Positions 1 to 6,889 of a stretch of 14,672 bases of DNA are shown here, in pieces; position 1 is the first letter of the stretch; every line of letters begins with the position of its first letter. The DNA lies in the NCBI GenBank assembly GCA_046724035.1, contig JBKOVT010000144.1, positions 1-14,672 of the forward strand. Reading direction: 5' to 3'. Position numbers and translations under genes: made by a program. Below the pieces are notes generated by a model, which had not been told where the DNA came from, searched no databases, and saw nothing but the letters and a program-made list of their open reading frames with translations. This DNA is from DATARH01 sp046724035 (GTDB lineage: Bacteria > Pseudomonadota > Alphaproteobacteria > ATCC43930 > CGMCC-115725).

Positions 1-581
1 TTCATCCGGACGATCTGCTGGACATCCTCGAAGCGCTGGATATCGGTGCCGTTGATGTTCGTGATGACATCGCCGGGATGGATCTCGCCCGCTTCCGCCG
101 CGCTGCCCGGCTGGACTTGGCCAACCTCGGGCGGCGTGAACGGCTGACCATAAGTCGCGAACAGGACCGCGAGGACGACGATCGCGAACACAAAATTCGC
201 GATCGGCCCGCCGGCGACAATCGCGGCGCGCTGCCCCAATCGCTTGCCGTGGAACGATACAGCCCATTCCGCCGGGCTCAGCTGGTTCATCCCGGCGATC
301 GGCAAGCCCGAGCTGGCATCGGCATCGCCGAACATCTTGACGTAGCCGCCGAGGGGGATCGCGCTGAACTTCCACCGGGTGCCCGCCCGGTCCCACCAGC
401 CGAACAACTCCGGCCCGAAACCGATCGAGAACACCTCGACTTTCACGTCATTGCGGCGGGCAATCCAGTAATGGCCGAACTCGTGGACAAAGACGAGGAC
501 CGTCAAAACGATGACAAACCAAAAGGCGATCCACAGAAAGTGGTAAACCCCGCCTTCCAATAACGGTGTCAGATAGCTCAT
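1..581 (-). CDS. rseP: RseP-type site-2 zinc metalloprotease (M50), N-terminal part, cut by window edge
   Basis: This inner-membrane protease would cleave membrane-anchored anti-sigma factors or signal-peptide remnants inside the bilayer. About 193 residues are visible. A first membrane helix (residues about 15-32) carries the zinc motif HEFGH at 33-37, with E34 as the expected catalytic glutamate. It is followed by the family's GFGPELFGW and PLGGYVKMFGD segments, a second hydrophobic segment (AIVAGGPIANFVFAIVVLAV), and the start of a PDZ domain (GQVQPGSAAEAG, HPGDVI). The C-terminal half, which holds the other zinc ligand in an LDGG-like motif, lies outside the window. The ATG sits 14 bases after the dxr stop, and a GGACAAGAG sequence just before it serves as ribosome binding site. 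Gene order dxr-rseP is the common proteobacterial arrangement; bamA would be expected next (inference). Confidence 0.95.
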   Translation of the reverse strand, partial: MSYLTPLLEGGVYHFLWIAFWFVIVLTVLVFVHEFGHYWIARRNDVKVEVFSIGFGPELFGWWDRAGTRWKFSAIPLGGYVKMFGDADASSGLPIAGMNQLSPAEWAVSFHGKRLGQRAAIVAGGPIANFVFAIVVLAVLFATYGQPFTPPEVGQVQPGSAAEAGEIHPGDVITNINGTDIQRFEDVQQIVRM

Positions 582-595
582 CTCTTGTCCGCCGA

Positions 596-1843
596 TCAGG
601 CCTGGCGCGCCGCGGCGCGCTTGGCAACGATCTGCGCCGCCGTGGCGCGCGCAGCCTTATCCAAATCGTAAACATCCTCAAGGGAGTCAAGATTACCCCC
701 TGGCAGTTGCTCGAGGGTGCGCTCGACGGTCGCGGCTATGTCGAGAAAACCGATCTCGCCGCCGAGGAAGGCGTGGACGGCGGTTTCATTGGCAGCATTG
801 AGCACGGTCGGCCCGCCAGCCCGGGTCAACGCCTCGCGCGCCAGCCGCAAAGCCGGGAAACGCTCGGGATCGGGGGCTTCGAAGGTCAGCCGACCGATCT
901 CGGCCAGATCGAGCCGCTTCGTCGGGGCCGGCGTGCGGTCCGGCCACCCCAGCGCGTAGGCGATCGGGGTCCGCATATCGGGGGAGCCGAGATGGGCCAG
1001 GACGGAGCCATCCCGGTAAGTCACAAGCCCATGCACGATGGACTGCGGGTGCACGACGATGTCGATCCGCTCGGGGCCGAGCTGGAAAAGGTGATGCGCC
1101 TCGATCAGCTCAAGGCCCTTGTTCATCAATGTCGCCGAGTCCACCGAGATTTTCGCACCCATGCGCCAGGTCGGATGCGCCACCGCCTGCTCCGGCGTCA
1201 TGTCTCGCATCTCGGCGAGGCTGCGCTCGCGGAACGGGCCGCCGCTGCAGGTCAACGTGATCTTCTCGATGCCATGGACGCGCTCGAAATCGAAGCACTG
1301 CCATATGGCATTGTGCTCGCTGTCGACCGGGAGCAGCGTCGCGCCATGTGCCAGCACCTCGCGCATGAACAGGCTGCCGGCGCAGACCAGCACCTCCTTG
1401 TTCGCGAAGGCGACGATGCGGCCCTTGCGGATCGCCGCGAGGGTGGGCTCCAGGCCGGCGGCGCCGACGATCCCGGCCATCATCCAGTCGGCGGGGCGCT
1501 CGGCGGCCTCGACGAGCGCGGCCCGCCCGCTGCCGATTTCAATGCCGGTGCCGGCAAGCGCATCCTTCAACACATCATATTCGCCCGGCTCGGCGACTGC
1601 CGCAAAACGCGCCCCGAGCGCGCGGGCCTGCTCGGCGAGCAGCTTGGCATTGTTGTTGGCGGTCAGCGCTTCGACGGTGAAGTCTTCGCGGTTGCGCGAC
1701 AGGAGATCGACCGTGCTTTGGCCGACAGAGCCGGTCGAGCCGAGAATGCTGACGCGCCGCGGTTGTGCGGCACGCTCCGCAGAGCGCGCGGGCGGAGTTT
1801 CGCGGGGCCCTGCCCCTAGCCGATTGGCGGCACTTATCGCCAT
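596..1843 (-). CDS. dxr: 1-deoxy-D-xylulose 5-phosphate reductoisomerase
   Basis: Dxr converts 1-deoxy-D-xylulose 5-phosphate to 2-C-methyl-D-erythritol 4-phosphate with NADPH, the first committed step of the MEP isoprenoid route, in the cytosol. The 415-residue protein has the NADPH-binding loop GSTGSVG at 35-41. It also has ANKEVLV, the metal-binding LLPVDSEHNAIWQ, the substrate loop SGGPFRE, and the block ISVDSATLMNKGLELIEAHHLF, then HPQSIVHG and GSPDMRTPIAYALGWP, all close to the E. coli enzyme (398 residues). The extra length is an N-terminal Pro/Ala/Arg-rich stretch of about 28 residues before the first strand. No other ATG, GTG or TTG occurs in frame before the Rossmann fold, so the start is well fixed. 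The ATG lies inside the end of cdsA (10-base overlap), which suggests translational coupling. Its product feeds the substrate supply of the neighbouring uppS. Confidence 0.97.
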   Translation of the reverse strand: MAISAANRLGAGPRETPPARSAERAAQPRRVSILGSTGSVGQSTVDLLSRNREDFTVEALTANNNAKLLAEQARALGARFAAVAEPGEYDVLKDALAGTGIEIGSGRAALVEAAERPADWMMAGIVGAAGLEPTLAAIRKGRIVAFANKEVLVCAGSLFMREVLAHGATLLPVDSEHNAIWQCFDFERVHGIEKITLTCSGGPFRERSLAEMRDMTPEQAVAHPTWRMGAKISVDSATLMNKGLELIEAHHLFQLGPERIDIVVHPQSIVHGLVTYRDGSVLAHLGSPDMRTPIAYALGWPDRTPAPTKRLDLAEIGRLTFEAPDPERFPALRLAREALTRAGGPTVLNAANETAVHAFLGGEIGFLDIAATVERTLEQLPGGNLDSLEDVYDLDKAARATAAQIVAKRAAARQA

Positions 1844-2649
1844 GTCAGCACGCTGCCGCCGCCGATCAGTGTGAGGAGCGCCACGGCCGGGATCACGGCC
1901 AAAAGGCCATCCAGCCGGTCAAGAAGGCCACCATGTCCGGGAATGAGGCCGCTCGCGTCCTTCACGCCGAACCTTCGCTTGGCCACCGACTCCGCAAGAT
2001 CGCCGAACTGCTCAACAATCGCAAGTCCTGCGCTGACCAGCACCAGAGGTAGCGCCGAGGTGTCGACGAGCCGTGCCGCCCCCCAGCCCGCGAGGGCGGC
2101 GCAGCCGGCGCCGCCGATCATGCCGGCCCAGGTCTTGCGCGGGCTCCAGCTTGGCGCGAGCCGCGGGCCGCCGACTTGCCGCCCGATCAGATAGGCGCCG
2201 ATATCGGTCGCCCACACGACTGAGAAGATCCACAACAGGGTCAGGCGGCCGCCGCTCTCTCCATGCGCCAACCACAGGAAGAGGACGCAAGGGAGGGATA
2301 TCCATAAGAGACCCAGTGCGAGCCAGCGCGGCTCGGCGTCGCGATTGTATCGGGCGATCGCGAAGACAATCACGGCTCCCACGACCGCCACCGCCATCCC
2401 GAGTACTGCGCCGCTCGATGCCGCCGCGACCGTTGCCGTAAGGGCGGTGAGGATCAAAACGATGCCGGATACGCCGAGGCGGCCGCCGCGGCACAGCCGC
2501 ACCCATTCCCAGGCCATGATGGCGGCGGCCAGTGCGGTCAGGATGCCGAGCCACGGCGAACCAAACCAAGCGGCGGCGATGGCGACCGGCGCCATGACCA
2601 GCGCGGACAGGATGCGCAGCGCGAATGGGCTCGGCTCAGCGCGAGCCAA
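1834..2649 (-). CDS. cdsA: Phosphatidate cytidylyltransferase (CDP-diglyceride synthase)
   Basis: CdsA makes CDP-diacylglycerol from CTP and phosphatidic acid in the inner membrane, the entry point to phosphatidylglycerol and phosphatidylethanolamine. The protein has about seven or eight hydrophobic segments. It ends with the full family signature at about 221-247 of the 271-residue form (SVAKRRFGVKD, then GLIPGHGGLLDRLD), including the Mg-binding Lys-Asp and the final Asp. The start is uncertain. The frame is open up to an ATG at 2757, but that would overlap uppS by 122 bases and add a non-hydrophobic Ser/Arg-rich tail not typical of the family. A TTG at 2649 gives a 14-base overlap with uppS and starts just before the first membrane helix, so I chose it. 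No strong ribosome binding site stands at the usual distance; re-initiation after uppS is plausible. The next ATG (2595) would cut into the first helix. Confidence 0.9.
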   Translation of the reverse strand: MARAEPSPFALRILSALVMAPVAIAAAWFGSPWLGILTALAAAIMAWEWVRLCRGGRLGVSGIVLILTALTATVAAASSGAVLGMAVAVVGAVIVFAIARYNRDAEPRWLALGLLWISLPCVLFLWLAHGESGGRLTLLWIFSVVWATDIGAYLIGRQVGGPRLAPSWSPRKTWAGMIGGAGCAALAGWGAARLVDTSALPLVLVSAGLAIVEQFGDLAESVAKRRFGVKDASGLIPGHGGLLDRLDGLLAVIPAVALLTLIGGGSVLTWR

Positions 2650-3367
2650 CAGAAGTACCGTAGCGGCGCTCCCGGCCGCAATAATCGGCGATCGCCTGCT
2701 CGAGATCGGCGCGTCCGAAATCCGGCCATAGCGTCTTGGTAAAGACGAGCTCGGCATAGGCGCATTGCCACAACAGGAAGTTGCTGATGCGCTGCTCGCC
2801 GCTGGTGCGGATCAGGAGATCCGGATCCGGGAGATCGACGGTCAACAGATGCGAGGCGATCAGCTCCTCATCGATCGCGTCGAGCGGCAATGCGCCGGAT
2901 CGCGCTTTGGCCGCGATGGCGCGAGCTGCGGCGGCAATCTCGGCACGGCCGCCGTAGGACAGCGCGATCGTCAGATTGATCGCGCGGTTGTCGCGGGTCA
3001 GCGCCTCGGCATTGTCGATCAGGGTCATGATGTCCGGCGAGAGGCGCCCGATCTCGCCGATGACCCTGAGACGCACGCCGTTCCGATGCAATTCGGCGAT
3101 TTCGCCGCGGAGATAGTGGCGCAGCAAGCCCATCAGATCGTCGACTTCGTCGAGCGGGCGCTTCCAGTTCTCCGACGAAAAGCCAAAGAGCGTCAAATAA
3201 GGAATACCGAGCTCGACCGCCGCGCTCAACGTCCGGCGCACCGCCTCCGCGCCGCGGCGATGGCCGGCGATCCGCGGCAGGCCGCGGCTCTGCGCCCAGC
3301 GGCCGTTCCCGTCCATGATGATCGCAATGTGCCGCGGCAACCCGCCGGGCGAGGGCTCGACACTCAT
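2636..3367 (-). CDS. uppS: Undecaprenyl diphosphate synthase (cis-prenyltransferase)
   Basis: UppS adds eight isopentenyl diphosphates in cis to farnesyl diphosphate, giving the C55 lipid carrier for peptidoglycan and O-antigen. The 243-residue length fits the family (E. coli 253). Visible motifs in order are IIMDGNGRWA (16-25, with D19 the Mg-binding aspartate), GHRRGA (35-40), FSSENW (63-68), RTSGEQRISNF (187-197) and the following WQCAYAELVF. All are hallmark cis-prenyltransferase blocks. Its start overlaps the frr stop by one base in a TGATG arrangement, and its 3' end overlaps cdsA, so translation in this stretch is probably coupled. Substrate supply depends on the MEP pathway enzyme Dxr encoded two genes downstream. 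Confidence 0.97.
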   Translation of the reverse strand: MSVEPSPGGLPRHIAIIMDGNGRWAQSRGLPRIAGHRRGAEAVRRTLSAAVELGIPYLTLFGFSSENWKRPLDEVDDLMGLLRHYLRGEIAELHRNGVRLRVIGEIGRLSPDIMTLIDNAEALTRDNRAINLTIALSYGGRAEIAAAARAIAAKARSGALPLDAIDEELIASHLLTVDLPDPDLLIRTSGEQRISNFLLWQCAYAELVFTKTLWPDFGRADLEQAIADYCGRERRYGTSVGSR

Positions 3368-3927
3368 CAGACCTGAAGAATTTCCTTGTCTTTCTGCGCG
3401 AGCGTCTCGTCGATGCGCTTGATGTGGTCATCGGTAAGGTGCTGCACCTCGCGGTCCAGCTTGCGGTGCTCGTCTTGCGAGATCTCGCCGTCCTTTTCGA
3501 GCTTGCGCAACGCCTCAATCCCATCGCGCCGCACATTGCGCACCGAGACCCGCGCCTGCTCGGCGTATTTGGCCGCAACGCGGGTCAATTCGCGGCGCCG
3601 CTCCTCGTTCAATTCGGGGATCGGCACCCGGATTACCTGACCTTCGGTTTGCGGGTTGAGGCCGAGCCCGGCCTCCCGGATTGCCTTATCGACGGCCTTG
3701 ACGACGCCGCGGTCCCACACCTGAACGCTGATCATCCGGGGCTCGGGCACGTTGACGCTCGCCACCTGGTTCAGCGGCACCACCCCGCCATAGGCATTGA
3801 CCTGGACCGGCTCCAGAAGGCTGGTCGAGGCCCGGCCGGTGCGCAGCCCGCCAAATTCCTTGCGCAGCACTTCGAGCGCGCCGTCCATCCGGCGGCGAAG
3901 ATCGTTCAGCAGTTCCTCTTGGGCCAT
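3367..3927 (-). CDS. frr: Ribosome recycling factor
   Basis: RRF, together with EF-G, splits the post-termination ribosome in the cytosol. The chosen ATG gives 186 residues, matching the E. coli length of 185. The protein has the typical N-terminal MAQEELLNDLRRRMDGAL helix, the GLRTGRAS segment, domain II (VNAYGGVVPLNQVASV, PEPRMISVQVWD) and the long C-terminal helices with LNEERRREL and ARVSVRNVRRD. A GTG at 3945 would extend the protein by six residues (MRGTDA), but the ribosome binding site GAGGAA overlaps that extension and sits 8 bases before the ATG at 3927, so the ATG is the better start. The gene follows pyrH by 54 bases and its stop overlaps the uppS start by one base. Confidence 0.97.
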   Translation of the reverse strand: MAQEELLNDLRRRMDGALEVLRKEFGGLRTGRASTSLLEPVQVNAYGGVVPLNQVASVNVPEPRMISVQVWDRGVVKAVDKAIREAGLGLNPQTEGQVIRVPIPELNEERRRELTRVAAKYAEQARVSVRNVRRDGIEALRKLEKDGEISQDEHRKLDREVQHLTDDHIKRIDETLAQKDKEILQV

Positions 3928-3935
3928 GGCGTCAG

Positions 3936-3941
3936 TTCCTC
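3936..3941 (-). promoter_or_regulatory. Ribosome binding site that decides the frr start
   Basis: GAGGAA on the minus strand, 8 bases before the ATG at 3927. It lies inside the codons that a longer GTG-started form (from 3945) would use, which argues for the shorter 186-residue RRF. Confidence 0.75.
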
Positions 3942-3981
3942 GCACTTCCCCGTACCGGTTTCGTAACTCTCTTATTGGGGT

Positions 3982-4707
3982 TTATTGTGGCTCTTCAATG
4001 ATCGTATAGCGCCCGCGCCCCTGGACGACCTCGGCAAAGCCGCCATTCTCGAAAATCGAGAAGACCAGGATCGGGATGCCGTTTTCCCGCGCCAGGGAGA
4101 TCGCGGCGGCGTCCATGACCTGCAGGTCGCGGGTCAGGACCTCGTGATAATCGAGCCGGTCGAAGCGGCGCGCATTCGGGTTGCGCAGCGGGTCGTCATC
4201 GTAGACGCCGTCGACCTTGGTCGCCTTCAACAGCGCGTCGCAGCCCATCTCAGAGGAGCGCAGGGCGGCTGCCGTGTCGGTCGTGAAGAAAGGGTTGCCG
4301 GTGCCGGCGCCGAAAATCACGACCCGGCCTTTTTCGAGGTGGCGCAGGGCACGGCGGCGGATATAGGGCTCGCAGATCGCCTGCATCGAGATTGCCGACT
4401 GCACCCGCGTCGTAACGCCGCGGCGCTCGAGCTCATTCTGCATCGCCAGCGAATTTATCACCGTCGCGAGCATGCCCATGTAGTCGCCTGAGGCGCGCTC
4501 CATCCCGACCGCGGCGCCCGACAGTCCGCGGAAGATGTTGCCACCGCCAATGACCAGGCACAGCTCGGCGCCCAGCGAATGAACCGAGCAGATCTCGTCG
4601 GCGATGCGGCCGATCATCGCCGGGTCGAGGCCATACTCGCGCTCGCCCATCAGCGCCTCGCCTGAGATTTTCAGGAGGACGCGACGATACTTCAGAGCGG
4701 CAGCCAT
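3982..4707 (-). CDS. pyrH: UMP kinase (uridylate kinase)
   Basis: PyrH phosphorylates UMP to UDP with ATP, feeding pyrimidine nucleotide and CTP/UTP pools; the bacterial enzyme is a hexamer of the amino-acid-kinase fold. The chosen start gives 241 residues, the same as the E. coli enzyme. Motifs: LLKISGEALMG (11-21), the phosphate-binding loop VIGGGNIFRG (52-61), NPFFTTDTAAALR (138-150), and the uridylate kinase block ATKVDGVYDDDP. The upstream ATG at 4722 would add MGAGR. Neither start has a convincing ribosome binding site: GGGA lies only 3 bases before the ATG at 4707. I prefer 4707 because MAAALKYRRVLLK aligns with the usual family N-terminus. The gene is 115 bases downstream of tsf, with a strong palindrome in between. 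Confidence 0.96.
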   Translation of the reverse strand: MAAALKYRRVLLKISGEALMGEREYGLDPAMIGRIADEICSVHSLGAELCLVIGGGNIFRGLSGAAVGMERASGDYMGMLATVINSLAMQNELERRGVTTRVQSAISMQAICEPYIRRRALRHLEKGRVVIFGAGTGNPFFTTDTAAALRSSEMGCDALLKATKVDGVYDDDPLRNPNARRFDRLDYHEVLTRDLQVMDAAAISLARENGIPILVFSIFENGGFAEVVQGRGRYTIIEEPQ

Positions 4708-4733
4708 GCGTCCCGCGCCCATCCGGCTGAAAG

Positions 4734-4749
4734 GCCCGCCGCGGCGGGC
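4734..4749. repeat. Perfect 16-base GC palindrome in the tsf-pyrH gap, possible attenuator hairpin
   Basis: The sequence GCCCGCCGCGGCGGGC is its own reverse complement. In minus-strand RNA it could fold as a 6-bp stem with a CGCG loop, and is followed by CCTTTC. There is no real U-tract, so a textbook intrinsic terminator is unlikely. It ends 12 bases before the alternative pyrH ATG at 4722 and 27 before the ATG at 4707, so it could dampen read-through or translation of pyrH. It could also be a chance feature of a GC-rich gap. Confidence 0.4.
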
Positions 4750-4822
4750 AGCCCGAAGATTACACCAAAGTCGGGCCGCCGCAGCGGAATTTGACGCCGC
4801 GCCGGGGCGTAGCCCGCCAGAA

Positions 4823-5749
4823 TCAGGTCTTCAGCTGGGCCCCCACTTCAGCGGCAAAATCGGAGGGCGGCTTCTCGACACCCTCGCCGAGGGCGAAGCG
4901 GACAAAGCCGGCGACCCGGATCGGCTTGCCGGCCGCTTTGGCAGCCGCCTCGACGACCTTCGACACCCGGCTCTCGCCATCGACGACAAAGATCTGATCG
5001 AGGAGCACGACCTCCTCGTAGAACTTGCGCAGCCGCCCTTCGACCATGCGCTCGATAATCGCCTCGGTCTTGCCGCTGCCCTGCGCCTGCTCGCGCAACA
5101 CAGCGCGCTCGCGGTCGAGCGCTGAACCGGGGACCGCAGCCGTCTCAAGATATTGGGGGTTGGCGGCGGCAACATGCATCGCGAGCTGGCGGCCGAGCGT
5201 CTCGATCGCCTCGCCCGATACCTCCGACTCCAGCGCGACCAGAACGCCGATCTTGCCGAGGCCCGGCGCCAGCGAATTATGGACATAGGAGGCGACATGC
5301 CCCTTCTCGACCGCGAGCCGCGCCACGCGGCGCAAGACGAGGTTTTCGCCAATGCGCCCCATAAGCTCGGTCAATTCCTCGTCGACCGTGCGGCCGGTGC
5401 CGGGATAAGGCATCTGCTTCAGGGCCTCGACATCGCTGTTTCCGGTAATCGCGAGCGCCGCAACGGCGCGAACGAAAGCCTGAAACAGCTCGTTGCGCGC
5501 AACAAAATCGGTCTCGGAATTGACTTCAACGACCGCGCCCGCCGTGCCGCGTGCCGCGACGCCGACAAGCCCGTCAGCCGCGATCCGCCCGGCCTTCTTT
5601 GCCGCCGCGGCGAGGCCCTTTTTGCGCAGCCAGTCGACGGCGGCTTCGACATCGCCGCTGGTGTCGCCCAGCGCCCGTTTGCAATCCATCATCCCGGCGC
5701 CGGTCCGATCGCGCAATTCCTTGACCAGCGCCGCCGTTATCTCGGCCAT
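4823..5749 (-). CDS. tsf: Translation elongation factor Ts
   Basis: EF-Ts is the nucleotide exchange factor that releases GDP from EF-Tu. The 308-residue protein is slightly longer than that of E. coli (283). Its N-terminal module (MAEITAALVKELRDRTGAGMMD) has the UBA-like fold sequence with the RTGAGMMDCKRAL signature. The EF-Tu-contacting TDFVARN motif is at 80-86. Two core subdomains follow (MHVAAANPQYL; the MVEGRLRKFYEEVVLLDQ coiled-coil region) and the end is FVRFALGEGVEK. The ribosome binding site GAGAGG lies 8 bases before the ATG. The gene starts 51 bases after rpsB, the usual rpsB-tsf pairing, and is probably expressed from the rpsB promoter. Confidence 0.98.
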   Translation of the reverse strand: MAEITAALVKELRDRTGAGMMDCKRALGDTSGDVEAAVDWLRKKGLAAAAKKAGRIAADGLVGVAARGTAGAVVEVNSETDFVARNELFQAFVRAVAALAITGNSDVEALKQMPYPGTGRTVDEELTELMGRIGENLVLRRVARLAVEKGHVASYVHNSLAPGLGKIGVLVALESEVSGEAIETLGRQLAMHVAAANPQYLETAAVPGSALDRERAVLREQAQGSGKTEAIIERMVEGRLRKFYEEVVLLDQIFVVDGESRVSKVVEAAAKAAGKPIRVAGFVRFALGEGVEKPPSDFAAEVGAQLKT

Positions 5750-5800
5750 CGCATCATCCTCTCGTAAAATCGTTCCGGGCCGGCATCCCTTGAGCCGGCG

Positions 5801-6646
5801 CTATTTTGCGGCCGGTGTGGCCTCGGAGGCGGCTTGCTCGCTGACGGTTTCCTCGGCCAGTGCCTCCGGTGCCGGCTCGTCGGCCAGCTCGTCTTCCTCA
5901 GGCACGGCCTCTCCCGGAATCTCGGCGCGGGCGCCGACATCGATGCCCGAAGCGGCGAGTTCGGCCTGCAACCCGTCCAGGACCGACCCGGCGACCAGAT
6001 CGCAATACAGGTGAATCGCGCGCATCGCATCGTCGTTGCCCGGGATCGGGTAGGCGATGCCGTCGGGCGAGGAGTTCGAATCGAGGATCGCGACGACCGG
6101 GATGCGCAGCTTGTTCGCCTCCTGGACGGCGATTGCCTCCTTGTTCGTGTCGATGACGAACAGGATGTCGGGCAACCCGCCCATCTCCTTGATGCCGCCG
6201 AGCGCGCGTTCGAGCTTGTCGCGGTCGCGCGTCAGCTCGAGCAGCTCGCGCTTGGTCAGCCCGCTCTCCTCCGCGGTGATGCGCTCCTCAAGCTCACGCA
6301 AGCGCTTGATCGATTGCGAGATCGTTTTGAAATTCGTCAGCATGCCGCCGAGCCAGCGGTAATTGACGTAATACTGGCCGCAGCGCTTGGCTGCCTCGGT
6401 GATCGCCTCCTGCGCTTGGCGCTTCGTGCCGACAAAGAGCACCCGGCCGCCCCCGGCAACCACGTCGCGGATCGCTTCCAGCCCCTGGCGCAGCAAGGGC
6501 ACCGACTGCTCGAGGTCGATGATGTGGATGCCGTTCCGAACGCCATAGATGTACGGCGACATCTTCGGGTTCCACCGGCGCGTATGGTGGCCGAAATGAA
6601 CGCCAGCCTCCAATAGCTGGCGCATCGAGTAGTCGGGGAGTGCCAT
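5801..6646 (-). CDS. rpsB: 30S ribosomal protein S2 with acidic C-terminal tail
   Basis: S2 binds late to the small-subunit body and is needed for bound S1. The conserved core covers residues 1 to about 238: LLEAGVHFGHHTRRWNPKM (11-29), YIYGVRNGIHIIDL, VLFVGTKRQAQ (69-79), RWLGGMLTNF (97-106), GLPDILFVID, and IPGNDDAMRAI (201-211). Compared with E. coli S2 (241 residues), the 281-residue protein carries an extra tail of about 41 residues (241-281), of which 13 are Glu or Asp and 11 are Ala. AGGAAGAG lies before the ATG (core AGGA, 7 bases), giving a firm start. It is first in the cluster that continues through tsf and pyrH, and has a structured leader upstream. Confidence 0.98.
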   Translation of the reverse strand: MALPDYSMRQLLEAGVHFGHHTRRWNPKMSPYIYGVRNGIHIIDLEQSVPLLRQGLEAIRDVVAGGGRVLFVGTKRQAQEAITEAAKRCGQYYVNYRWLGGMLTNFKTISQSIKRLRELEERITAEESGLTKRELLELTRDRDKLERALGGIKEMGGLPDILFVIDTNKEAIAVQEANKLRIPVVAILDSNSSPDGIAYPIPGNDDAMRAIHLYCDLVAGSVLDGLQAELAASGIDVGARAEIPGEAVPEEDELADEPAPEALAEETVSEQAASEATPAAK

Positions 6647-6766
6647 AAGCTCTTCCTTTCCGGTTAGACCGCCGCAGGGGACAATCGGAGCCTTCCGACG
6701 AAGCGGAAGCCCGACACCGGAGCGGCCACCCGTTCGGGAGGCCGCAACCCTGCGTGTGGGTTATGC
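6647..6766 (-). promoter_or_regulatory. rpsB 5' leader with two stem-loops, candidate autoregulatory RNA
   Basis: This is the region between the predicted transcription start (about 6766) and the rpsB ATG, about 120 bases. Two hairpins are visible on the minus strand. At 6745-6722, GCGGCC pairs with GGCCGC, with an inner CCC/GGG stem and a GAAC loop. At 6709-6692, CTTCCG pairs with CGGAAG across a 6-base CTTCGT loop. Neither is followed by a U-run. Known biology: S2 represses its own operon through the leader in E. coli. That this leader works in the same way is inference. Confidence 0.45.
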
Positions 6767-6772
6767 CGCGAC

Positions 6773-6801
6773 TAGGTAAGGGTCTGCGGCCGGTTTGGCA
6801 A
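6773..6801 (-). promoter_or_regulatory. Candidate sigma-70-type promoter for rpsB operon
   Basis: On the minus strand, a -35 box TTGCCA (6801-6796) is followed after exactly 17 bases by a -10 box TACCTA (6778-6773). The -35 is a good match to TTGACA and the -10 a modest match to TATAAT. It lies 127 bases before the rpsB ATG, and back to back with the NIPSNAP promoter candidate. Confidence 0.5.
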
Positions 6802-6822
6802 GCGGTGCGCACTCTTGGTGGT

Positions 6823-6851
6823 TTGACCGCCGCCGATGCGGCACCTAAGGT
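6823..6851 (+). promoter_or_regulatory. Candidate promoter for NIPSNAP gene
   Basis: A TTGACC box (6823-6828) is followed after 17 bases by TAAGGT (6846-6851). A start near 6858 would leave a roughly 32-base untranslated leader with a good ribosome binding site. Its -35 is 21 bases from that of the divergent rpsB promoter candidate, so the two may compete for polymerase or share a regulator. Confidence 0.5.
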
Positions 6852-6876
6852 CGGAGCTCTTTACGGAATACGCGAG

Positions 6877-6881
6877 AGGAG
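6877..6881 (+). promoter_or_regulatory. Ribosome binding site that decides the NIPSNAP start
   Basis: AGGAG lies 8 bases before the ATG at 6890. It favours this start over the more upstream ATG at 6836, whose extra 18 residues do not belong to the domain. Confidence 0.75.
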
Positions 6882-6889
6882 ATGCCGAC

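Noticed and set aside
566..1819. Long plus-strand open frame of 417 codons opposite dxr
   Set aside because: It is exactly antisense to a textbook dxr, is rich in Arg/Gly/Ala/His/Asp without any domain pattern, and follows from the third-position GC bias of the real gene.
3928..3945. GTG start extending frr by six residues
   Set aside because: The ribosome binding site GAGGAA lies within this extension, 8 bases before the ATG at 3927, and the shorter protein matches the family length.
6836..6889. Longer NIPSNAP form starting at 6836
   Set aside because: The extra residues overlap the promoter -10 candidate and are not part of the domain, whereas AGGAG fits the ATG at 6890.
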